Part shown: in pieces, positions 21,640-29,764 of the stretch
Numbering within the stretch: the first letter of the stretch is position 1
Layout of the letters: each line of letters opens with the position of its first letter
Source of the DNA: Actinophytocola sp.
Lineage (GTDB): Bacteria > Actinomycetota > Actinomycetes > Mycobacteriales > Pseudonocardiaceae
Direction of reading: 5' to 3'
Assembly (NCBI GenBank): GCA_009377395.1
Contig: WHUB01000015.1
Span: forward strand, 1-64,000
Length of the DNA: 64,000 nt
Notes under the pieces: generated by a model
What the model saw: only the letters and a program-made list of their open reading frames with translations
Told to the model about the DNA's origin: nothing
The model's database searches: none
Translations under genes and position numbers: made by a program

Positions 21640-21662
21640 TCGCGTACGCGAAACTAACCGGC

Positions 21663-22694
21663 ATGACAGAGACGGAGTTGGCCGAGGACAACGCGCTGTG
21701 TGCACTGGACGGCTGTGACAACCCGCTGCCGCCGCGTCCGGTGGACGAGCAGGGACGACGCAAGGGCGGGCGGCCGTCGTCCTACTGCTGCAAGGGACAC
21801 GCGGACGCCGCCTCGCGGGCCCGGCGAGTGGCGCAGGCGGCCGCTGTCATCGACCCGCTGGCGGAGCTGCGGCAGGCGAGCGAGTCGCTGGGCTCGGTGA
21901 CCGCGCCGGTCGTCGACGCGATCACCGCGCTGCGGGAACGGCTGAGTGTCGCCGAGGAGGGGGCCGTCGCGCAGGTTCAGCGGGCGGAGGAGGAGGCGGC
22001 AGCGGCACGCAAGGATGCCGAGGACGCCACCGCGCGGGCCGACCGGAGTGATCGCGAGCGGGACGCGGCGCTGGTGCGGGCGCGCGAGGACAAGCAGGCG
22101 CGGGAGCACGCCGAGGAGACGGCGGCCACCGCGACGGCCGAGGCCGAGGCTTCGACGAAGCAGGCGTGGCAGAAGGTGGCCGAGCACGAGCGCGCGGCCG
22201 GTGCGGCCGACGCCGCCAGGGCCACGGCGGAGAACGCGCGCGACGAACTCGCCGCGACGCTGCGAGCGGCGCGAGCGGAGCTGGACGAGCTACGCGAGCA
22301 ACGGGATGCGCTGCGACGGGAACGCGACGACGCCCGCACCGAACTGGCGGAACGGACGTCCGAGGTGGCGTTGCTGTCGGAACGGGTGTCGTCCGCCCGG
22401 GCGCAACAGGCGGCCGCGGAGAATGCTGCCGAGCACGCCAGGGGAGAGGCCACCCGGGCGCGAGAACAGGCGGCCGAGGCTACCGCCGAGGCGCAGCGGC
22501 AGCGGGCCGAGCGTGACGACGCGCTGCACCGGCTCGCCGAGGAACACGCCGCCCGCCGCGTCGCCGAGCAGACGACGGAAAGGGCGCAGACCGACCTGGA
22601 GTCGCTGCGAGCGGCGCTGACCGAGGCCAACGCCAGGATCGACACCCTGCTCGCCGCGCGGCAAGCGCCGGAGGTGCCGGAGGAGGCGAGCTGA
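21663..22694 (+). CDS. N-terminal Cys/His (zinc-finger-like) protein with long coiled coil
   Basis: CALDGCDNPLPPRP...GRPSSYCCKGHADAASRARR followed by ~280 aa of Ala/Glu/Arg heptad-like sequence. Confidence 0.8.
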   Translation: MTETELAEDNALCALDGCDNPLPPRPVDEQGRRKGGRPSSYCCKGHADAASRARRVAQAAAVIDPLAELRQASESLGSVTAPVVDAITALRERLSVAEEGAVAQVQRAEEEAAAARKDAEDATARADRSDRERDAALVRAREDKQAREHAEETAATATAEAEASTKQAWQKVAEHERAAGAADAARATAENARDELAATLRAARAELDELREQRDALRRERDDARTELAERTSEVALLSERVSSARAQQAAAENAAEHARGEATRAREQAAEATAEAQRQRAERDDALHRLAEEHAARRVAEQTTERAQTDLESLRAALTEANARIDTLLAARQAPEVPEEAS

Positions 22695-22696
22695 GG

Positions 22697-22745
22697 CGGC
22701 CACGAACGTCCAACTCGGCGTCCTGGGCGCAGGACACGACGTCCA
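22697..22745 (-). repeat. 21-nt-unit repeat, locus 2
   Basis: Reverse strand GTGTCCTGCGCCCAGGACGCC|GAGTTGGACGTTCGTGGCCGC. Confidence 0.6.
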
Positions 22746-22750
22746 GCGGC

Positions 22751-24433
22751 TCAGGCGGCGCCTTGGCCCGCTCCCTGTTCGAGCCTGCCGCGCAGCACGT
22801 CGATGCGTTCGACGCCCGGCCTGCCGAGGATCCAGCTTGATCCGGCGATCGACTTGGCGCGCTGCTTGAGCCGCGCCAGCTCGCGCGAGACCTGGTGGTA
22901 GGAGCTGACGGTGCCGGGGGCGCAGGTCAGCCCGGCCAGGGTGAGGCTGACGGTCATGCCCTCGACCGTCCACGGGCTGTCCAGCAGCGCCGGGGCGAGG
23001 GTGCCGATCTCGTCCATGTCCGCCGCGATGAGGAAGTCGTCGCCGCCGACATGGCTGACGGTCATCTTGGGCAGCTGCCCTGCCAGCTCGGTGAGCGTCT
23101 GGCCGAGCGAGCGGATCAGCTCGTCACCGGCGTCGAATCCGATCTCGTTGTTGACCTGCTTGAACTCGTCGATGTCGAGGCAGGCCGCGATGAACGGCTG
23201 TCCGACGAGGATGCGCCGCTCGACGTCCTTGACGATGGTGGCGCTGCTCGGCAGGCCGGTGATCGGGTGCAGCGACGCCGCTTCCTCCACTTTGGCCTCG
23301 GCGACGCCCCGCACCACCTCGGCGACCCGGACCACGCCGAGGCAGACACCGTCCTGGCCGATGACGACGATGTCGTCGTGCATCCGGTTCGCCTCGGCGG
23401 AGGCGACCACGTCGAGCAGGTCGAGCGCCCCGGCGCCGGCGGGCACGGTGTGCGGCTGGTCGGCGAACGTCGCGGCGGGCTTGCCCGCGTGCAGCGCGTG
23501 CCCGTACCGGCCCGACAGCGCCAGCAGGAACCGGCTCTTGTCGACCGTCCACTGCGGACGCCCGGCCGGGTCGAGCCCGACGAGCGCGTGCGGCTGGTCG
23601 TCAGCGGCCAGCGCGTTGCGGGCGTCGTCGCAGGTCGCGTCGGCGCGCAGGGTGACGGCGGGCCGGATGAAGTCGGCGACGGTCGGAATCCCGAACGACG
23701 ACAGCGCCGCGTTCTCCTGCCGGGGCGCGGACAACGTCGCGCGCAGCGCGAGCGACCCGGCGTCGGCGTCAAGCAGCGGGCCTTGTAGCAGGCGAATCCC
23801 GGCCTCACGGGCGGCGGAGAACTCTTCCTCGGTGCTGACACCCGTCGCGACCAGCCGCGCGCCGGTGTGCGAGCAGACATGCAGCAGCGAGCGCACCATC
23901 GCGGCCGACGTCACCCCGCTCGGCAGCGCGCCGATGACGGAACGGTCCAGCTTGAGGACGTCGATCGGTGTCGCGGTGAGCAGCCCGAGCGGCAGGTCGC
24001 CCGAGCCGAGCCCGTCGAAGGCGACCTGGAAGCCGAGTTCGCGCAGCCACGCGACCCCGGCGATCAGCCGGTTCGGCTCTGCCTGCGTGTACGGCGGCCC
24101 GATCTCGATGACGACCTGGCTGGTGCGGCGGCCGGCCCACTCCATGGTCTCCAGCAGCGGCCGCATCGCGGAACGGTCGGCGGCGATGGTGATGGCGAGC
24201 AGGTTGACGTGCAGTGGCAGCAGGGTCGGCGCCCGCGCCTCCTGCTCGACCGCGGCCGCCGCGAGCGCCACGTCGGCCTCGATGAGACGGCCCTGCTCGC
24301 GAGCGTGTCCCAGCACCTCCTGCGGCGACCGCCCCGACGTCCCCGCGAGTGCTTCCACGGCGACGGCTTCGCCGGTGTGCAGGCTGTACAGCGACTGATA
24401 TGCGAAGCGCACAGAGTCCCGGAAGTCAGCCAC
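22751..24433 (-). CDS. EAL - CBS-like - GGDEF domain protein (c-di-GMP-related, degenerate motifs)
   Basis: EAL-like VEALAG, FDGLGSG in place of DDFGTG; C-terminal SHVGGDDFLIAAD in place of GGDEF; CBS-like segment between. Confidence 0.85.
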   Translation of the reverse strand: MADFRDSVRFAYQSLYSLHTGEAVAVEALAGTSGRSPQEVLGHAREQGRLIEADVALAAAAVEQEARAPTLLPLHVNLLAITIAADRSAMRPLLETMEWAGRRTSQVVIEIGPPYTQAEPNRLIAGVAWLRELGFQVAFDGLGSGDLPLGLLTATPIDVLKLDRSVIGALPSGVTSAAMVRSLLHVCSHTGARLVATGVSTEEEFSAAREAGIRLLQGPLLDADAGSLALRATLSAPRQENAALSSFGIPTVADFIRPAVTLRADATCDDARNALAADDQPHALVGLDPAGRPQWTVDKSRFLLALSGRYGHALHAGKPAATFADQPHTVPAGAGALDLLDVVASAEANRMHDDIVVIGQDGVCLGVVRVAEVVRGVAEAKVEEAASLHPITGLPSSATIVKDVERRILVGQPFIAACLDIDEFKQVNNEIGFDAGDELIRSLGQTLTELAGQLPKMTVSHVGGDDFLIAADMDEIGTLAPALLDSPWTVEGMTVSLTLAGLTCAPGTVSSYHQVSRELARLKQRAKSIAGSSWILGRPGVERIDVLRGRLEQGAGQGAA

Positions 24434-24609
24434 GCCGCCGATGGTGCCGTATCACGGCGTCGTCCGACAGGGAAGTTGACCAAGATTCATGCAGCGCACC
24501 TGGTGTTTACCTGCTCAGAGCACGTTTGCTAACGCTATGAATCTCGTCACGGCTACAGCAGGTTTGCGGCACGTCACGCGCCGTTCGGCCCGACGGCTAC
24601 GGTGGAGGC

Positions 24610-26160
24610 GTGAGTGAGCTTCATGATCATGGCAGGGCGAGCCGACGCGACGGTACCGCGACGCCGCCGGTCGGCGTCGCCGGCGCGTTCCGCAGCGACC
24701 GGGACCGGATCGCGGTGTCGCCGTTCTTCGCCCGGCTCGGCGGGGTCACCCAGGTGGTCAGCGGCACCGACGCCGGGGTGCTGCACAACCGGCTGACCCA
24801 CAGCCTCAAGGTCGCCCAGGTCGCCCGTGCCGTCGCGGAGCGCATCACCGCGTCGGCCGAGTACGGCACGCTCGCCGAGAAGCTCGGCGGCTGCGACCCC
24901 GAGGTCGCCGAGGCCGCCGCGCTCGGGCACGACCTGGGGCACCCGCCGTTCGGCCACCTCGGCGAGCAGGTGCTCGACCACATCGCCCGCGACCGGTTCG
25001 GCCTCGCCGACGGCTTCGAGGGCAACGCGCAGAGCTTCCGCATCCTGACCACCACCGACGTGCGCGGCCCTTCTGGCGTCGGGCTCGACCTCACCGCCGC
25101 GGTCCGCGCCGCCGTGCTCAAGTACCCGTGGTCGCGCTCGCGGTATCCGCAGCCGCACCCGTCGTCGATGCCGGTGCCGCCGCGCGGCGCCGCCGAGTCG
25201 GCCGAGGCGCCCGGCTCCGGGTCGAGCAAGTTCTCGGCGTACGTGACCGAGCTGGACGACCTCGAGCAGGCGCGGGCGCCGTTCGGCGACGTGATCGACT
25301 CCTGGCAGCAGACGGTCGAGGCGTCCGTTATGGACACCGCCGACGACATCGCCTACGCCATCCACGACCTGCAGGACTTCCACCGCATCGGCGTGCTGCA
25401 GCACGCGTCGGTGTCGCCGGAGCTCGGGGTGTGGCTGACCGCATCGCGCGAGCTGGCCCACCTCGACGACGCGACGCTGGTCGCGCACTCGCGGCGTCCC
25501 GGCTACTCGCTGGAGCAGCTGCGGCGGCGGATGCACGCCAAGGACGCCGCGATGGTCGACGACGAGGCGTTCCGGGCGGCGGTCAGCACGGTGCGCGCCG
25601 AGCTGGTCGACGGGCTGCTCGCGCAGGTCTTCGACGGCTCGGTCGAGTCGGAGCAGTTGCTCGCGGACTTCTCGGCGCGCTGGACGTCCCGGCTGGTGGA
25701 CGGCATCGTCGTGACGGACTCGCCGTCGACGCGCTCCGGCCACGTGACGCTGCGGCCGCAGCAGTGGCACGAGGTGCAGGTGCTCAAGTTAGTGCACCGC
25801 CGGTTCGTGCTGCTGCGGCCCGACCTCGCGCTGCACCAGCGCGGCCAGGCGTCGCTGATCACGAACCTGGTGGGCGAGCTCGACGCCTGGCTCAGCGACG
25901 CGCAGGAGTCGTCGCGGATCCCGCGCCGGCTGCACGACCTGGTCGAGCTGGCGCACACCGAGTACTCGGAGCTCGCCAAGGACCGGCCGGAGCTGCTGCT
26001 CGGCCCCGGCGGCACCCCGGCGCCGGACGTGGCCGACCTGGCGAAGGGACGCGCGATCGTCGACTTCATCGCCTCGCTGACCGACAAGCAGGGCGCGACG
26101 TTGCTCGACGCTCTGGCGGGCAGGGTCAGCGCGCCGTGGTCGGATTCGTTCGTACTGTGA
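24610..26160 (+). CDS. dgt: dGTP triphosphohydrolase-like HD-domain protein
   Basis: VLHNRLTHSLKVAQVAR, GHDLGHPPFGHLGE. Confidence 0.93.
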   Translation: MSELHDHGRASRRDGTATPPVGVAGAFRSDRDRIAVSPFFARLGGVTQVVSGTDAGVLHNRLTHSLKVAQVARAVAERITASAEYGTLAEKLGGCDPEVAEAAALGHDLGHPPFGHLGEQVLDHIARDRFGLADGFEGNAQSFRILTTTDVRGPSGVGLDLTAAVRAAVLKYPWSRSRYPQPHPSSMPVPPRGAAESAEAPGSGSSKFSAYVTELDDLEQARAPFGDVIDSWQQTVEASVMDTADDIAYAIHDLQDFHRIGVLQHASVSPELGVWLTASRELAHLDDATLVAHSRRPGYSLEQLRRRMHAKDAAMVDDEAFRAAVSTVRAELVDGLLAQVFDGSVESEQLLADFSARWTSRLVDGIVVTDSPSTRSGHVTLRPQQWHEVQVLKLVHRRFVLLRPDLALHQRGQASLITNLVGELDAWLSDAQESSRIPRRLHDLVELAHTEYSELAKDRPELLLGPGGTPAPDVADLAKGRAIVDFIASLTDKQGATLLDALAGRVSAPWSDSFVL

Positions 26161-26855
26161 AGGTCCGCCAGGTCGCGGGCGGCGGTCGGGCCGTCGAGGT
26201 GCCACCGGAACGGCTCGAGCGCTGGTTCGCCGGGTTCGAGCGGCGCAACGGCCCGGCCGAGCGCACCGTGCTCACCGCCGAGCAGGTCGTCGTCACCGCC
26301 ACCGGCGGCGGCACCGCGACGGTGACGGTGCCGTACCCGCCGCTGGGCGCCGAGGGCGAGCAGCCCGGCCTGGTGATCGAGCCGCTGCTGCGGCACGCGC
26401 TCACCGAGCGCCGCATCGGACTGGTGCTGCTGCGGCTCGGCGCGCACAGCGTCGGCGTCGCGGTCGGGGAGCGGGTGGTCACCTCCCGGACCGACCGGCA
26501 CCTGATGCAGGGAAGGACCGCCGCCGGCGGCTGGTCGCAGCAGCGGTTCGCCCGCCGTCGCGGCAACCAGGCGCGACAGGCCGTTGCGCGAGCGGCCCGC
26601 GACGTCGCCGACGTGCTCGGCCCGGAGACGGCCTCGCTGGACGCGGTGGTGCTCGGCGGCGACAAGGCCGCGCTCGACGAGCTGCTCGCCGACGCCCAGT
26701 TCCCGAAGGCGCTGGCCGAGCTGGTGATGCCGTGGGTGCTCGACGTCGCCGAGCCGCGCAGGGCGGTGCTGGACGAGGGCGCTCGCCGGGCCCGGGCGGT
26801 CGAGATCGTGGTGCGGGACGGGCGAACGTCGGCGGGATGTTCTACACATGTGTAG
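26157..26855 (+). CDS. acVLRF1-family peptidyl-tRNA hydrolase/release factor-like protein
   Basis: GGWSQQRFARRRGNQARQAVARAARDV motif; GTG at 26157 overlaps dgt stop. The ORF listed from 25128 is too long. Confidence 0.82.
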   Translation: MKVRQVAGGGRAVEVPPERLERWFAGFERRNGPAERTVLTAEQVVVTATGGGTATVTVPYPPLGAEGEQPGLVIEPLLRHALTERRIGLVLLRLGAHSVGVAVGERVVTSRTDRHLMQGRTAAGGWSQQRFARRRGNQARQAVARAARDVADVLGPETASLDAVVLGGDKAALDELLADAQFPKALAELVMPWVLDVAEPRRAVLDEGARRARAVEIVVRDGRTSAGCSTHV

Positions 26856-26860
26856 TACAC
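26842..26860. promoter_or_regulatory. Overlapping palindromes CTACACATGTGTAG and GTGTAGTACAC upstream of the TA module
   Basis: CTACACATGTGTAG (26842-26855, perfect) overlapping GTGTA-G-TACAC (26850-26860). Confidence 0.6.
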
Positions 26861-26867
26861 TCGAGCC

Positions 26868-27140
26868 ATGAGTGAGGTCGGCATCAGGGAGCTGAACCAG
26901 GACACGTCCGGCGTGCTGGCCAGGGTCAAGCATGGCGACACGATCGACGTGACGGAACGGGGCACGGTCATCGCGCGGTTAGTGCCCGCGCAGCCTGGAC
27001 CGATGTCGGATCTTATCGCCTCCGGGGCGCTGCAGCCTGCGACGGCTCAAGGGCCGATCCCGCGTCCGACAGGCCCGGTCCGTACCGCGAATGAGGCAGG
27101 CGAACTGCTCCGCGAGATGCGTGACGACGAACGGTTCTGA
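26868..27140 (+). CDS. Phd/YefM-type antitoxin
   Basis: MSEVGIRELNQDTSGVLARVKHGDTIDVTERGTVIARLVP. Confidence 0.9.
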   Translation: MSEVGIRELNQDTSGVLARVKHGDTIDVTERGTVIARLVPAQPGPMSDLIASGALQPATAQGPIPRPTGPVRTANEAGELLREMRDDERF

Positions 27141-27547
27141 TGATCTACCTCGACACAGCGGCACTGGTGAAGCTGGTTCGCCGTGAGCCGGAAAGCGACA
27201 CCCTTGCCGATTGGCTCGACCGTGCTACGGACACCGACCTGGTGTCGTCTGCGTTGTGTGAAGTCGAGCTGCCGAGGGCGCTACGGCGAACCGAGCCGGA
27301 GTTGCTCGCCGGTGTGCCGCCGTTGCTTGCCCATATCGCTCGCTACGCCATAGACGATCTGGTCCGTTCGACGGCCGCGAGCTACACGGACCAGCACTTG
27401 CGCACGCTCGACGCGATCCACCTGGCCACCGCGCACGGTATGTTCGGGCCCGCGCGCATCACCGCGTTCGTCACGTACGACCGCCAGCTGCTCGCCTGCG
27501 CCGCTCGCTGGGGACTGACAACGGCGAGCCCAGGGTCCGACACCTGA
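27140..27547 (+). CDS. vapC: PIN-domain VapC toxin
   Basis: MIYLDTAALVKLVRREPES...LDAIHLATAHG...FVTYDRQL; overlaps antitoxin stop. Confidence 0.93.
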   Translation: MIYLDTAALVKLVRREPESDTLADWLDRATDTDLVSSALCEVELPRALRRTEPELLAGVPPLLAHIARYAIDDLVRSTAASYTDQHLRTLDAIHLATAHGMFGPARITAFVTYDRQLLACAARWGLTTASPGSDT

Positions 27548-27579
27548 GCACCGGCACAAAACCACTCGGCGCCTGCCCG

Positions 27580-27612
27580 TACACTGGACTCGTGGTCGTC
27601 CGGTTGGAATAG
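27580..27612 (+). promoter_or_regulatory. Candidate leaderless uORF in the ABC-F leader (-10 TACACT, GTG GTC GTC CGG TTG GAA TAG)
   Basis: TACACT 27580-27585; uORF 27592-27612; hairpin GCGCCC-CGC...GCG-C-GGGCGC at 27622-27644 follows. Confidence 0.45.
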
Positions 27613-27687
27613 CTGACATCAGCGCCCCGCGGTAGCGCGGGCGCGCAGACGTGCTGCCTTTCCCACGACCGCGTTCGGAGTTCCCTG

Positions 27688-29316
27688 TTGATTACCGCCA
27701 CCGGCCTTGAGCTGCGCGCCGGGTCCCGCATCCTGCTCTCGGACGCCGCGCTGCGCGTCCAGCCCGGCGACCGGATCGGGCTCGTCGGACGCAACGGCGC
27801 CGGCAAGACCACGACGCTGAAGGTGCTCGCCGGCGCGGGCGAGCCGTACGCGGGCGAGCTGCGCCGGGGCAGCGCGCTCGGCTACCTGCCGCAGGACCCG
27901 CGCGAGGGCGACCTCTCGGTGACCGCCAAGGACCGGGTGCTGTCCGCGCGTGGCCTGGACCAGATCGCCCGCGACATGGAGAAGGTGCAGCTCGCCATGT
28001 CCGAGCTGGCCGACGAGGCCGAGCGGGACAAGGCGGTGCGCCGCTACGGCAAGCTGGAGGAGCGGTTCGCCTCGCTCGGCGGGTACGCCGCCGAGAGCGA
28101 GGCCGCCCGGATCTGCACCAACCTCGGCCTGGAGGACCGGGTGCTCGGCCAGCCGCTGCGGACGCTCTCCGGCGGCCAGCGCAGGCGGGTCGAGCTGGCG
28201 CGGATCCTGTTCGCCGCGTCCGAGACCGGCGCGAGCGGCAAGTCCAACCGGATCCTGCTGCTTGACGAGCCGACCAACCACCTCGACGCCGACTCGATCA
28301 GCTGGCTGCGCGGCTTCCTCAAGCAGCACGCCGGTGGCCTTGTGGTGATCAGCCACGACGTCGATCTGCTCGACGAGGTCGTCAACAAGGTCTGGTTCCT
28401 CGACGCCACCCGCGGCGAGGTCGACCACTACAACATGACCTGGCAGCGCTATCTCGACGCCCGGGCCACCGACGAGCGACGGCGCAGGCGGGAGCGCGCC
28501 AACGCCGAGAAGAAGGCCTCGGCGTTGCAGCAGCAGGCGGCCAAGCTGGGCGCGAAGGCGACCAAGGCGGTCGCGGCGAAGAACATGGCTCGCCGAGCTG
28601 AGCAGATGCTCTCCGAGCTGGACGAGACCCGGCAGGCCGACAAGGTCGCCAAGATCAGCTTCCCGGCGCCCGCGTCGTGCGGCAAGACACCGCTGACGGC
28701 CTCCGGGCTGTCGAAGTCCTACGGCTCGCTGGAGATCTTCACCGGCGTCGACCTCGCCATCGACCGGGGCTCGAAGGTGGTCGTGCTCGGGCTCAACGGT
28801 GCGGGCAAGACGACGTTGCTGCGGTTGCTCTGCGGGCTCGAGCGGCCCGACGCCGGGGAGCGCGTGCCCGGCCACGGACTGCGGCTCGGCTACTACGCCC
28901 AGGAACACGAGACGCTGGACCACGACCGCTCGGTGTGGGAGAACATCCGCGGCCTCGCCCCGGACACCGGCGAGCAGGAGCTGCGCACGCTGCTGGGCAC
29001 GTTCCTGTTCACGGGCGAACAGCTCGACCAGCCCGCCGGGACGCTTTCCGGCGGGGAGAAGACCCGGCTGGCGCTCGCCGGGCTGGTGTCGAGCGCGGCC
29101 AACGTGCTGCTGCTCGACGAGCCGACCAACAACCTCGACCCGGCGAGTCGCGAGCAGGTGCTGGACGCGCTGCACAGCTACACCGGGGCGGTCGTGCTGG
29201 TCACCCACGATCCCGGCGCGGTGGAGGCGCTCGAGCCGGAGCGGGTGATCCTGCTGCCCGACGGCACCGAGGATCACTGGTCCGACGACTACCTCGAGCT
29301 GGTCCAGCTGGCATGA
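27688..29316 (+). CDS. ABC-F family ATP-binding protein (two ABC domains, no TM)
   Basis: Two Walker A motifs (GRNGAGKTTT, GLNGAGKTTL), two signatures (LSGGQRRR, LSGGEKTR), linker between them. Confidence 0.96.
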   Translation: MITATGLELRAGSRILLSDAALRVQPGDRIGLVGRNGAGKTTTLKVLAGAGEPYAGELRRGSALGYLPQDPREGDLSVTAKDRVLSARGLDQIARDMEKVQLAMSELADEAERDKAVRRYGKLEERFASLGGYAAESEAARICTNLGLEDRVLGQPLRTLSGGQRRRVELARILFAASETGASGKSNRILLLDEPTNHLDADSISWLRGFLKQHAGGLVVISHDVDLLDEVVNKVWFLDATRGEVDHYNMTWQRYLDARATDERRRRRERANAEKKASALQQQAAKLGAKATKAVAAKNMARRAEQMLSELDETRQADKVAKISFPAPASCGKTPLTASGLSKSYGSLEIFTGVDLAIDRGSKVVVLGLNGAGKTTLLRLLCGLERPDAGERVPGHGLRLGYYAQEHETLDHDRSVWENIRGLAPDTGEQELRTLLGTFLFTGEQLDQPAGTLSGGEKTRLALAGLVSSAANVLLLDEPTNNLDPASREQVLDALHSYTGAVVLVTHDPGAVEALEPERVILLPDGTEDHWSDDYLELVQLA

Positions 29317-29540
29317 TCACTCAGCGCGTGCGGTTGATCACAGCAGCGCGAAAAGGAGCAACAACCAACCGAGGTTTTCGGTACGGTACCGGCAGGTAGC
29401 CGCCACGGAGCCCAACGGGATTAGGCCGTACGTGGTGCGTTCACCTCTATTTGCACTTCCGTCTGGCGTTAAGCCGCGCTGTGTTCGATCATTGCGGCTA
29501 GAAGGGGCCCGTTCTGGCCCAGGACTCTCCGGCGGGAGGC

Positions 29541-29759
29541 GTGACAACCGTGGCTGATCTGAAGAAGGGCGCGCGCATCACCGGTAACACGCGCGAGAAG
29601 TTAGCGTCTGATCTGAAGAAGAAGTACGAGAAGGGCGCGAGCATCCGTGCCCTCGCCGAGTCGACAGGGCGTTCCTACGGCTTCGTGCACCGCGTCCTGT
29701 GCGAGTCGGGCGTTCAGCTGCGAGGCCGTGGCGGGGCGACCACCAGGAAGAAGAGGTAA
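29541..29759 (+). CDS. Small helix-turn-helix protein (72 aa), Rv1473A-like
   Basis: LKKKYEKGASIRALAESTGRSYGFVHRVLCESGVQLRGRGG; follows an ABC-F gene as in mycobacteria. Confidence 0.85.
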   Translation: MTTVADLKKGARITGNTREKLASDLKKKYEKGASIRALAESTGRSYGFVHRVLCESGVQLRGRGGATTRKKR

Positions 29760-29764
29760 CACAC

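Noticed and set aside
21977-22645. Ser/Ala-rich minus ORF opposite the coiled-coil gene
   Set aside because: Mirror composition of a Glu/Ala/Arg coiled coil; antisense artefact.
25128-26157. N-terminal part of the 575-aa + ORF
   Set aside because: Shifted frame of the dgt gene; the real protein starts at GTG 26157.
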